Made by a program: the position numbers and the translations under genes
The notes under the pieces: generated by a model
Told to the model about the DNA's origin: nothing
Databases searched by the model: none
What the model saw: the letters and a program-made list of their open reading frames with translations, nothing else
From: Paralvinella palmiformis
Lineage: Eukaryota; Annelida; Polychaeta; Terebellida; Alvinellidae
Length of the DNA stretch: 64,000 nucleotides
Direction: 5' to 3'
Assembly: GCA_025642065.1 (NCBI GenBank)
Contig: JAODUP010000474.1
Span: 1-64,000 of the forward strand
Part shown: piece after piece, positions 1 to 10,452 of the stretch
How positions within the stretch are numbered: the first letter of the stretch is position 1
Layout: each line of letters starts with the position of its first letter

Positions 1-6
1 TGAATA

Positions 7-183
7 TCATTGGGGCAAGAGTAGTACAACTTTTGCACTTTGAACTGCCAACATTTCCCACCATATAATTTGCCAATATAAAACAAAAATCATTATATTT
101 AAATTAATGTGAGCTCACGAAGTACACTTCCCAATGATTTTCATTGGGGCAAGAGTAGTACAACTTTTGCACTTTGAACTGCC
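7..183. repeat. 43-bp direct repeat, two copies 134 bp apart
   Basis: The block at 7-49 recurs without change at 141-183. It starts with tcattggggcaagagtagta and ends with ctttgaactgcc. The second copy is preceded by ccaatga, which pairs with tcattgg to make a short palindrome at its edge. It lies about 1.4 kb upstream of the homeobox gene. It could be a local tandem duplication or the edge of a dispersed repeat cut by the window start; no function is implied. Confidence 0.8.
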
Positions 184-1500
184 GTTTAGTGTATATAGTA
201 ATAACAAGACCAATAATAATAATAATATAAAATAACAATAAAATATAGTTTTCATAGCACTACACACATATATCCGGTTTTAATAAAATGAATGATAAAC
301 CATTAGCTGAAACATTAAACATGTAAACATTACAGAGTTTATGTTACGGTTAGTTTCTAAGTTGGCAGTTGGTCGACAATATCTGAACTTATAAGCCGAT
401 AACGTTCATGCTGTTGGTGTGAATACTGTAAGAATAGACGACCATACCATACGTATTAATATTAACAATTGGCTAGATGATATCCCTGTATCATGTTTCA
501 AATATACGGCTATTACGATAAAGGCGTTCTGTCTGTATGTTTTATAACAAATCGTTACGGCGCTGGTATATTCAAACAGCAATTATAACTCCAATCTGGT
601 TAAAATACAGTTATAATTGAATTACAGTTATAATTAGAAATATACGAAAAGAAAAACATATCCTTCTAAAAGAATCCAGAAGAGGATCGTCTAAATATAA
701 AGAAGTCACTATTATTGACACAAAACCAGGCTTCGTGCGGTACACTACAGTCAGGAATTAATTAATCAAAATCAAGGCTAAAAGAGACAAATTAAATATT
801 ATTACGTATAGTATAATTGAATAATATAAGCATTAATCAGAATAAATTCGGATCAATACTCGTAGCAGCGATACAACACGACTCAACCCAATAGCCACGA
901 CGGTTTCGACTTAGTCAAGTCTTCATCGGGTTGAATAAAATATGTATGTATGTACGTGCGCATGCTTGCGTGTGTATGTGCGAGCGCGTGTGCGTGATTG
1001 TGTATGTGGGGGTGTAGTTAGCAAAATTGCAATAAAAATACACTTTATATAATGTTAGTTTATCACTAAATACATACAGAACATAAGTACAGGTAAATAT
1101 AAGGGGGAAAGGGGGTTAAAATTATATGTATAGGATTATTTGGATACAAATAAATCCATTAATAAATAACGCTAAACGAGACTTTCTATTATATACTACA
1201 GCCAAGAAGTGAACGACGGAATGGATAAACTAAAATAAAGTTTAACAAAGAAAATTAACACACAATATAATGTAGTTAGGTTTTTTCGATCGGGGGATAA
1301 ATAATAGATTTCTGTTTGGTCTGTGTAACTACCCGATGATACATTTTTTTGGTATTTTCTGTTGTGAGAGCCGTGGTTAACAGTTTTGCATTGAACTATA
1401 TATTCAGTTACCAATTATGTATCTAGATGAATCGTTCAGAAGCAATTCAGCAATCCAATAACATGCAAACTGTCGCAATTTAACAAGCACGCCGTTCGTA
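184..1500. other. AT-rich upstream flank of the homeobox gene
   Basis: No convincing coding exon or recognisable element is visible. The stretch is AT-rich, with a short purine/pyrimidine-alternating GT-rich patch around 945-1010. It may hold regulatory sites for the homeobox gene at 1634, but none could be defined from a single sequence. Confidence 0.5.
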
Positions 1501-1510
1501 TAATTTCTCA

Positions 1511-1519
1511 TATATAAAA
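1511..1519 (+). promoter_or_regulatory. TATA box candidate for the homeobox gene
   Basis: The sequence tatataaaa lies about 115-120 bases before the chosen ATG at 1634. That leaves room for a start site near 1540 and a 5' UTR of roughly 90 bases. No intron is needed between this site and the open frame, which fits a one-exon gene. TATA-like strings are common in such AT-rich DNA, so the call rests on position. Confidence 0.5.
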
Positions 1520-1633
1520 AGAAACAAATGACTGCAATGTATCATAAACAAGCAAGTGAAAGTTTATTGACTAACTAAATTCACTATTAGGAATTTTTTG
1601 AAAATTTTCCTATCAAAACGTAACGACGCAATT

Positions 1634-2737
1634 ATGTCATCGACAGATGTATTTTCTGGTAGTGCACCCGGGAGGCACGAAAATATAGTAACATCTTTGG
1701 AAGATGTCAAAGCGGTGATGTTGGTTGCAAGCGGGTCTGGATCTCCCACAGATAAGTTATGTGTTCACGCTGAAAACAACTTCGTAGCCTGTCCTCCCCG
1801 TAATCGCCGTCAACGAACGAAATTTTCCAAACTGCAGTTGGACACACTTGAAGCCCTATTCAAGGAAACGCGCTATCCCGACATCTACATGCGAGAAGAG
1901 ACCGCACAGAAACTGGATCTGACCGAATCTAAAATCCAGGTCTGGTTTAAGAATCGCCGAGCAAAATGCAAGCAACAGCAGCATCACCAGCAGAATGTCT
2001 CTGTTCTTGCTGGCGTGGAGAAAACCGGCGGAACGCTGTCCGGAATTCAGACAACAAAACCGAGGACGAGCAGCGGCAGCTTTTCTTCTTCGACGCATTA
2101 CGCTTCTCTTTCGGAAACACCTATGCCATCCCGAAAAGGCGTTAGCTGTAACGCTACGCCAACGGTAAAATATCATTGTCTGCAGCAATTTAACGCTGAG
2201 ACCGGTGAGAACTCTGGTCTTCAGCCGGGACACTCGGTTCAGAACGAAAACGTTTCGCCTTCCTATGACGCTTGGGTGTCCTGCAGGGAAGATCGAGCAA
2301 CTACCGATGGCTATCAGTCCAATGCGACCAGCGACTTAAACGCTGAAATGTTTCAGCAATATCCCCCTCCAGCTGCCTACCAGCACCAGTTTCACCATCA
2401 AGATGGTCACAGATATGTTAATGCATGTAGCAGCCCGTACGACCATGTCGATGAGTCGCGTGTACAAGATATGCATGACCAACGGCCAATCGGCTACGTC
2501 AATACCTGCCCAGTTGGCTACATGTGTCCACCAAACTTCTCGCATCAGGAACCCTACAGTAATTTCGGCGACGACACCAATCGGATTGAGGTGAGCGCCG
2601 CTTATGGGATGTTACCATCTTCTCCGGATACAAATGCCGAATACCAGGTATTCACAGAACTGGAGAACTACATACACAGAAATGCCTTATGGATACAGCA
2701 ATCCCTGCCGGAATTAGCGCAAGCTTGTCCTCTGTAA
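1634..2737 (+). CDS. Otx-like K50 paired-class homeodomain protein, single exon
   Basis: This is a complete 367-residue reading frame with no intron. The homeodomain spans residues about 57-116. It has the Otx-type recognition helix [12 protein letters not shown] with lysine at position 50, which in Otx/Gsc/Pitx proteins selects TAATCC-type sites. Helix 1-2 contains [11 protein letters not shown], as in Otx. A Gln/His-rich stretch follows directly, and the C-terminal part is rich in Tyr, Pro and Asp. The WSP motif typical of Otx proteins is not seen. The frame is also open upstream from a TTG at 1598, but the ATG at 1634 is the first methionine. The product should be a nuclear transcription factor. 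It is more diverged than canonical Otx, and a lineage-specific PRD-class duplicate or an old retrocopy are both possible. The intact frame and the clean homeodomain argue for a working gene. Confidence 0.88.
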   Translation: MSSTDVFSGSAPGRHENIVTSLEDVKAVMLVASGSGSPTDKLCVHAENNFVACPPRNRRQRTKFSKLQLDTLEALFKETRYPDIYMREETAQKLDLTESKIQVWFKNRRAKCKQQQHHQQNVSVLAGVEKTGGTLSGIQTTKPRTSSGSFSSSTHYASLSETPMPSRKGVSCNATPTVKYHCLQQFNAETGENSGLQPGHSVQNENVSPSYDAWVSCREDRATTDGYQSNATSDLNAEMFQQYPPPAAYQHQFHHQDGHRYVNACSSPYDHVDESRVQDMHDQRPIGYVNTCPVGYMCPPNFSHQEPYSNFGDDTNRIEVSAAYGMLPSSPDTNAEYQVFTELENYIHRNALWIQQSLPELAQACPL

Positions 2738-2757
2738 CAAGCAAGAAATGGTGATGA

Positions 2758-3048
2758 AATAAACTATTTAAACTTATTTCGACAAAGAGCGACGTTACGC
2801 TTTTAAATTAAAGTTAGCACTTATTATATCGCGATTTCCATGTCATTTGTTCGACAACGGTGAAGTGCTCATGTGAATTGATGTACAGATATATAAATTA
2901 TTTCATTGCAAACTAGTGTTCGAGTTTTTTCTGGTTAGCAACGCTCCGAATAGGGTCAAATTGACCAACCCCAAAATATGTACGAGATAATTGCAGTTTC
3001 GTTTGAATTTTCCACAATTTCAGACAGACCTTGTGAAATACCAATAAA
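2758..3048 (+). terminator. Poly(A) signals of the homeobox gene
   Basis: An AATAAA hexamer lies at 2758-2763, 21 bases after the stop codon, and a second lies at 3043-3048. Either could end the transcript. The first would give a very short 3' UTR, so the second is also plausible. Confidence 0.5.
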
Positions 3049-3049
3049 A

Positions 3050-3282
3050 GCTCATATGGAATATCCAAAAGCAGGATAATCCAGTTTTTTTCTTAATTGT
3101 TATTCCATCTCGAGAGTCCAAGAAGTGAACTGTTATGAGTTATCTAGTCCTCTAGATTTAAATATCTCCAAGTTGTTCAGCTCTGCTCCAATTCATATTA
3201 CAAATTAATTTAAATAGGAAGCGAAATTCATATAAAAGATCTGTGTATAATTTGCCACGTCTTGTAGACTGGCTTACGGACC

Positions 3283-3315
<33 letters not shown>

Positions 3316-5605
3316 TAGATATGGAACTACGTTTGCCATTTTTTGTTATCTCAATTTCTCACCATTAAATTCACAGCAAAAAGTGCCCTTTCCTTTTCAA
3401 AATTATTTTTATCGAAAAATTGTATGCGGACAATTCGCATTACCCCAATTTCATTCTTTTTCCTGCCCCCATTTGAAAACCAGAAAACGAATAAGAACAA
3501 GTAGGAACAATACAAACAACTACATTACACCTTTGTGGAAATAAATATAGTTCAATCCATTCTGCTTCATTATAAGCAGAATCGTATAGATATCTATATT
3601 AAAATTTTAAGTGTTAGTGCTGAAGTTTTCAAATGCAATGAAGGAGATTAGGATTTTGAAATTCAAATGTATCATATATGAGAAACAGCGTAAGTGGACG
3701 CGTGTAGTGTTTTATTTGAATTGTGTGTGTGTGTGTGTGCACGCTTGTGTGTATGTGCAGTGATATCTCAATGAATCGGATAGCAATCTACTTAATATAA
3801 AAGGTCATTGGTCTATTATGTTTACGCTCTCTCCAGTATGTATGTGTGCGCGCGCTCTCTTCGTGTGCTGTGCTCTGTGTGTGCGACAAGATCATAAATA
3901 AATAAATTAAATCCATGATGTTTGAAATTAGTCAAGCCATATCCCTTCATATTCATCAGAGTAAACGTTTCTTCGTAATCTCAAGAGTGGAATAATACGG
4001 TTGATGAAACCATCACCACACTTTCACTTTCATTCTGTCTGACATAGTAACTTCAGGAATTGCATACTTAGTATAAGTATCAGTGAACGAGATAGACTGG
4101 AGCTCTTAAAATATTATTTTATTTAATGTTCATTGTGACTAGGGCTCTTAGGCAGTTAATAGAAATATTCAACAGATAACAGTGAATATATTAGTATCAC
4201 AATCATCAATATATATATATATATATATACTATAATATTAAACCAAGTAATCTGTGTACTTGTTTTATGCACACATGTTATCAATGTACATATAAATATA
4301 GCTGTGAGCACGCATGTGTATGTGTGTATCTTCGTGTCTAAGCACCAAAATATAAAGGCACCAGATATAAGGACAGTAAATAAAAGTAAACTTTTACACA
4401 ATTCAAACATTATTAATCACAGTCTTGGTCGCCAGAACTTCCAGGTAGAACAGTTCTACATTATAATTACCTACAGGTTGGGGTACGCTCAGATAATCGC
4501 ATTGCTATGCCACTGCTGGTTACACCAAGTAAATAATGACATCAGGTGAGCCATTGTTCCACGTCATCATCATTACGATTCCATTCATTACGGCATCAAT
4601 TAGTGCAATCACTAGCTCACATTTATATATTACAATCCAAACAAAGAATGTTCCTATCATATAAAAAATAAGCTATATGAGAACCACATTATAACATCTT
4701 AATTGTAGCCAGATCTACATCAACACATAGAATGGAAAGCTGATAGAGTCAAGCCGTTATAAAACACCATCCATACAACATCGGGTGTATTGTTTCTTTT
4801 AGGAAGGTATATTAGCATCACACTGTTGCTTATGACAAATTATTTGTGGTTAATTAATGAAGCAGTAATAGAACAGTCTACCACTGTAGGGGACAACATA
4901 ACAGATAACAATACAATAATAGGTCATTTGTAGTGAATTACTAAGTCTTAGTTGTCCGTTCTTCCACAATCCTTGTAGCCCACTGGACGGGTATTTCTTT
5001 GTACCTGCCTTCTATATATAGCCTGCAAGGTAGGAACAGAAACATTATAAACAAAAGAGATAACACCTCAGCATTATCTGCATTAACAAAATGCTGCCTA
5101 TCTAACGAATGATTTTACTGCCACGTTGAAGTATCCTCATGTGTAGTTTCAGGCAACATTTGGTATTATTATTTTCACAGCTGTTATTCATAAAAACATT
5201 TTGCCAAATATATGATCATTCTGGGTGGTCTGTTGAAGCCAATCTGTTCTATCTAGTTACAGCTATCAAATTCTATAACAGTATATCACGATATTGTTTA
5301 TTAATTCTCAGACGAATGCCTTCAACATAAGAGCTGTGCTGTTTAGGATCTCATTTTCTTCACTTAACTACATGTTCTTGGATGAGGTGTAAAACAAAAT
5401 TATATTGCTGACCTGACGTTGACCTTCCAGTATTCTCTGCTCTGATTCTTTTCCCTATCGTTAAAACAGAATGTCGTTTCTGGTCCTATTGTCTCTTGTC
5501 CCCCGGTGTTCATTCGAGTCGGAATTGTTTCTACACCAAAAACCACTGCACCTAATAAATAATACTAATAGCCATAATTGTATGAACTACAGGACCTCTC
5601 TTTTC
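3050..5605. other. Non-coding interval with microsatellites
   Basis: No supported gene. It holds a (TA)n run at 3284-3313 passing into GATA units, a (TG)n run near 3722-3740, a (CT/GC)n patch near 3850-3865 and a (TA)n run near 4208-4230. The short open frames here have no domain, splice or composition support. Confidence 0.6.
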
Positions 5606-5609
5606 TTAC

Positions 5610-5621
5610 TGTCTGTCTGCC

Positions 5622-5694
<73 letters not shown>

Positions 5695-5720
5695 CCCCGT
5701 GTGTGTGTGTGTGTGTGTGT
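5610..5720. repeat. Compound microsatellite (CTGT)n then (GT)n
   Basis: About twenty CTGT units run to 5692, followed after a short CCCC break by a (GT)n run to 5720. Open frames across this block on both strands, such as poly-CLSV or poly-TDRQ, are artefacts of the four-base repeat. Confidence 0.95.
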
Positions 5721-5983
5721 TTTTAGCTGTGTATTATAAGGCACAGGCACAGAGAATCTCGAACCGTGAATTCAAACTCTGGACGTTTCTTCAGGGGACT
5801 GAATCCAGAGTGGTGACTTTTCTTGCTGAGACATGTGTAATGTCTCACCAGTCCCTGGTCGGATGGGTGGATGGGTATATGTGCGCATTTATTTAGCAAA
5901 TATAGTAAGTTAGACATTCAGTGAAATTACATCTTTAAAAGCTGCGGCAATGTTGTGGTGATGATGGTGGCAGTAGAAGTTTA

Positions 5984-5984
5984 G

Positions 5985-6031
<47 letters not shown>
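5984..6031. repeat. (TA)n microsatellite, about 24 units
   Basis: An uninterrupted TA run ends five bases beyond the stop codon of the minus-strand gene. The 3' UTR of that gene therefore begins with the repeat. Length polymorphism is likely. Confidence 0.95.
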
Positions 6032-6033
<2 letters not shown>

Positions 6034-6035
6034 TA

Positions 6036-8831
6036 CTAACTTGAATATGATAACCAGGCATTAATCTTCTGTTCCACATGCCTCAAATCTTCAAACAGAT
6101 ACTCAAGAGGTTCAGCATCATCTCCTGATTGCGTTTCCATTCCTTTTCTGACCCGGACTGGTGAGAAATGCTTGTGAAACATCATTTTTGGTGTTGCTGT
6201 TTCTAGCTGTTCCTGCTGTTGCATGTAAACAATCCGAAGAATCTGGATATACTCTGTACGAGTATGTCCCATTGAACCATATGCACTGCCGTGTTCCTTA
6301 AAGGACACTCGTTCAAAGAAGTTTGACAGTCCATCCACATCTAAAAAATGTTTGCAAAGAAAAATATTACTCGTACGAATGTCCCAATTTAGCACTTCAC
6401 CATCCACATAAATAAACAAATACACCTTGATCCAAATGAACAAGTTAGTACTCTGTAATAATAACCTTTTTTGACTTTGATAAAAACTGACTGAAGGTTA
6501 ATTAACTGTATATGTGGGTCCAGATACAACCAACGTGCTGCCCTCTTGAACATATCTGTGTATACCTCGTATCCCTGACTGTGTGGTGATCTTTGGTCAA
6601 AAGTTGGGAAAAAGTCACGAATACCTACAACATGGTAAAAAATAGTTTGAATGCACAAAAAAAACTCCATAATATGTCCTGTAAGGGGTACTTCTACAAA
6701 TATGGAGAAATTATTTTTAATTACTTTAACCATTTGTTTTTGCAGGATGACGTTAAAACGTCATAGCATCAAACTGTGTGATAAGACTTAGCTACCTGAC
6801 TCATTAGATAAAAAACATGCCAAGAATAGATCTATATTTGGATCATAAATCCATCACAAACACACAGACACATACAGACACATGCACACATACATACATA
6901 TAAACAGGATTAACTTTACCAATATAAAACTACAATGATCAGGCTTGTATTCTGTGGATAAGAAGGTGACAATAAAACCTACCAATTTCAGTTTGTCTCT
7001 GGCTCACACCTTGATGAAACATGAAGAAAATCCTGAAATAGGTATAATACTCCCTGCTCTTCTCTGGCTGTTCCATCCAAGATGTAACATCTGGGTCTGA
7101 ACAGTCTGCTAGCTGATGTAAGGTCTCCACCCGTAACACACGACGCCCTAAATGACACAAAAATCTGCCATATTTATGTTCCTTCTGGCATGGTGTGATA
7201 CGCATACATATATTTCCTTATTGTAAATTTTAATCATGTGATTGACACAATTCAACTTTGACAAAGGCAAACACTAATAACTACCTGAAATAGCCGTCTT
7301 GAACAAGTACTCATTAAACCTTTTCAACATGGCTCTCATGTTGTCGTTCTTCCCTTCTGGTGCATAGTTGACACAAGCGAGTTTAAATGGACCAGGACAC
7401 CGTGCCTTATCGGATCTATCATAGAAGGTGTCATCCAGGATCATATACCACAACCTGGTGATGATGATGACATATAATATATGACGTTCCTTTTAGATAT
7501 TAGAGTCCTTTTGATGCATCCCATATCAGTAGAAAAAACTGTTTTAGTTTACAGTAACTTTGGGGCAAATTAAACCAAGATTAATATTAGCATTATTATG
7601 CTTAATTTATAATTATTTATAATTATTATTACTAGTGTTTATGTTGCTATTACTATAACTAGGAATATTGGGCTAATATTACTGATAGCTAATCGAGTTT
7701 TCTCTCATGTTACATTTAAACACAATGTTCAGATAGACCACGATCCTATCCATGATCCCGAGATGTTTTACTGACTCTACATTTAGCTAGAAGCACAAGT
7801 CAATCAACTTTGTTTGACACTAGAATATGCCAAATACAGAGCCTACCTTAATCCTCTGATTATTCGTGATTTTTTGTCACTGTACATGCTCTTGTGCAAC
7901 ATGCCAGCATCAGAAAAGATGGGTCGATCCATGGATGTCCACTGTACTGTTTCGCAACAGAATATGGCTGCTTCGGGGTGAGCTTTGGACCATTCATTTG
8001 CTCGGTCAATCAAAACACTGGAAAGTCAATTAACGAGTTGAAACATAAATTTGCTTTCCTAAACTGATGTTCAGATATGGGCACAGAAAGCTGGAATCAG
8101 TCAGTGAGTGAGTGAGTGAGTGAGTGAGTGTGTATAAATCAGTGAGAATTTTCTTTAGCCTCAGCGATAGTCTCAACTGGACACATAATCTCAGTATATA
8201 GGTATAATGTTCCACCCACAATAATGTACCCCCACCAGAAAGATAATATTGGTAGCAAACCACTGGTAGGTGATGATTGCTGTTTTACGGCACGCTCAAA
8301 TGATCTCATAACTTACTTAACTCCCATACTAAATTATGTTATTATTTTATCAATCTGTGATAGGAATTTGATCCTAGAACATGGATATCTGCAGGTCAGC
8401 ATACTAAAGAGCACACCACAGGAGAGAGTAAGTGGGTGATGTCAACTGTGAACAGTCCGATTCTGTGCACGTAGGACTGTTGATAGGACAACATGGAGCG
8501 TTGGGCCACAACGACAAAACACTGACCTGAATCGTTCGAAGTCTTCGCTCTTCCCCTTGAGGCTACCGGGGATGAAGTCGACGTGTTGCATCTTCCACTT
8601 CGGCTCCAGAGGCGCCGCCGCTGAAACGGGACTCGAGGGACCGTGCTGGCCGTGTGACGTCACACCGGCTTCGTTCATCTCGTACTGGTTGCTGCTGATC
8701 GAGTCCGAGTCGCTGCCGTCCACCCTAATCGTCGTCTCCGACTGTAAGGGCAGTCCAGGAAGTACGGGCACGCCTATTATGATCTTTCTCTCGGCTACCG
8801 AGCCCTTCCTCTTCTCGCCCACGTCGGCCAT
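6036..8831 (-). CDS. Conserved-looking unknown protein, 424 residues, six coding exons
   Basis: The minus-strand exons are 8831-8527, 8017-7847, 7454-7285, 7147-6983, 6624-6466 and 6340-6036. Each begins after AG and ends before GT, and all junction phases agree, giving 424 residues plus stop. The start is the ATG at 8831, giving MADVGEKRKG. The first 75 residues are Ser/Asp/Pro-rich and probably disordered. The rest looks globular, with coding-like pieces such as RANEWSKAHPEAAIFCCETV, RIIRGLRLWYMILDDTFYD and YYTYFRIFFMFHQG. There is no signal peptide or clear membrane span. The last donor, GTTATT, is weak. Exon 4 could also end at 7010, which keeps frame but drops nine residues; the donor GTAGGT at 6982-6977 is stronger. 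I do not recognise the family and assign no function. Confidence 0.8.
8102..8130. repeat. (GTGA)n microsatellite in an intron
   Basis: About seven GTGA units lie in the first coding-region intron of the minus-strand gene. They account for the apparent Thr-His-Ser-Leu repeat peptide in one reading frame. Confidence 0.9.
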
Positions 8832-9239
8832 CTGGCTGTCCGAGTTCCGGTTCGTTTTCTGAAATCGGAATTTCACTTCTGATGCTCGGCGCACACCTGG
8901 AAAACGACGGAGGCACACAAGATCGATCAATGGCTCGCTCCGGCCATTTCGACGCGGATACAAGTTCATCAGCGAACTGCACCGATTCGTGTCGTTTAAT
9001 TTACGCCATCCATGCTCGGCTACAGAGTGTATCAAAATAATGTTGTTTATTCGTATACAGCCCGATTTCGTACTCGTGTATGTGCACACATGCATTTATA
9101 GCCTGAATTGAACACGGCTACCACAAGAGTGAGCGAGCGAACAAGTAGGAGTAGGTTAGTTCGGAGAGGCAACTCTAAGAGCTCAAGGGAAAATCCCACA
9201 AACCCAAGACAACTCTAAATCGAACCACGACATGGATAT

Positions 9240-9290
9240 CTGTAGCACAGTGTTCTAACCACTGCACAGCGCTCTAACCACTGCGAAATG
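9240..9290 (-). mobile_element. tRNA-like SINE head fragment with a doubled A-box
   Basis: Read on the minus strand, CAGTGGTTAGA occurs twice, 20 bases apart, each followed by a Cys/Leu-tRNA-like stretch. This resembles the A-box region of tRNA-derived SINEs. No B-box or tail is seen nearby, so it is only a fragment. Confidence 0.45.
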
Positions 9291-9341
9291 AGAGCGCCCC
9301 CATTTCATGTCATATATGTACAACTTCTAAACGGAACTCAC

Positions 9342-9420
9342 CTTCGTAAGTGTTTTAGCTGGCGTATTGACAGCTCCGCACACCAACAGTGTAAAAAGCA
9401 ACGAAGTTAACCTCCTACTT
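9342..9420 (-). other. Likely 5' non-coding exon of the 424-residue gene
   Basis: On the minus strand, ACGAAG is followed by GTGAGT (9341-9336), a near-consensus donor. No ATG occurs in the 60 bases before it. It could join an acceptor at 8897-8898 (tttccag) or at 8859-8860 (gatttcag), both just upstream of the ATG at 8831. The transcription start and the far end of this exon are not defined; the stated end is a guess. Confidence 0.45.
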
Positions 9421-9479
9421 TGACGACTATCGCCTTTAACTCGTTAGGGACACACGATCCTGCATACAATCCACGGAGA

Positions 9480-10416
9480 AGTGCGCGTGTGTGTCGGAGA
9501 GCCACAATGTGGAGTTACATATTTCCTGCCCATTTCGCAGTAATGCCATTATATCGAGTCATGTCTGTTTCAGCTAAGCCGCCACTGATGGGTCAGAGTT
9601 TCGATGACTAATACCAATTTATGGTATGTATTTCGGAAGGGACTATTATGTGCGAGATGCATGCATCGGTGTATGGGTGTTTGTGTACTTGAAATAAAAA
9701 TATTTACTGAAATGTACGTGAATGGTTGTCTTTCTCCCTCGCGCGCGCTCAGTGAGTGAATAATTTATTTAATCTCGGTACTAGTCGCATTCTGGATATA
9801 TAGCCCAGAGACTACTTCCCTGAGAAGAAAGAATTCGTGTACCGATATATTTGTGAATATACAAAACCTTGTACAGGATTTCATATTTAAAAAAGTGTGT
9901 GTGTGTGTGTGTGCTCATGACTACATAGATCTGTATGATCGTATACATAGAGACAGGTGTGTAGATACCGATATGGAGGCGCGCGCGTGCGTGCCTCTGT
10001 ATCTTTATTTGTCTGTCTGTCGGTCTATCTACGTTTACGAACATACATTCTTTCACAAATGCTGGTACAGGTGCGTGTCTGTACGCATTTCTGTGGACGC
10101 ATTCCAAAGTATCAAGTTTTACCTCGAGTATGGCCCACAATTATGTCATGATCAATATATAACACAAACCATGTTGGTTTGGTCTATGACTGTTTGTCAA
10201 AGTCCATATTAATACTAATCATACACGACTGGTACTTCTAAGTATTGTCACAAACTTTCACGTACTCCGCCAAAATCCGGTACTATATATATATATATAG
10301 GCGAATGTGTGCGTTTGTTTGCAAAACATTCTGATAAGAGTCTTAAACGGCGGTGAATATGACATTGGTTGGGACTATGATAAGTTTTAAAGTCCGCGCA
10401 GAGAGCGGCTTTTAAG

Positions 10417-10452
<36 letters not shown>

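Noticed and set aside
1598..1633. TTG start giving 12 extra residues to the homeobox protein
   Set aside because: Nuclear animal genes start at ATG; the first in-frame ATG is at 1634.
5471..5896. Open frame of 141 codons on the plus strand
   Set aside because: Its middle is the (CTGT)n and (GT)n repeat read as protein; a four-base repeat free of stops keeps any frame open.
6977..7010. Shorter version of exon 4 in the 424-residue gene (donor after 7010)
   Set aside because: It keeps frame, but the donor GTGTGA is weaker than GTAGGT at 6982, and the extra nine residues look coding.
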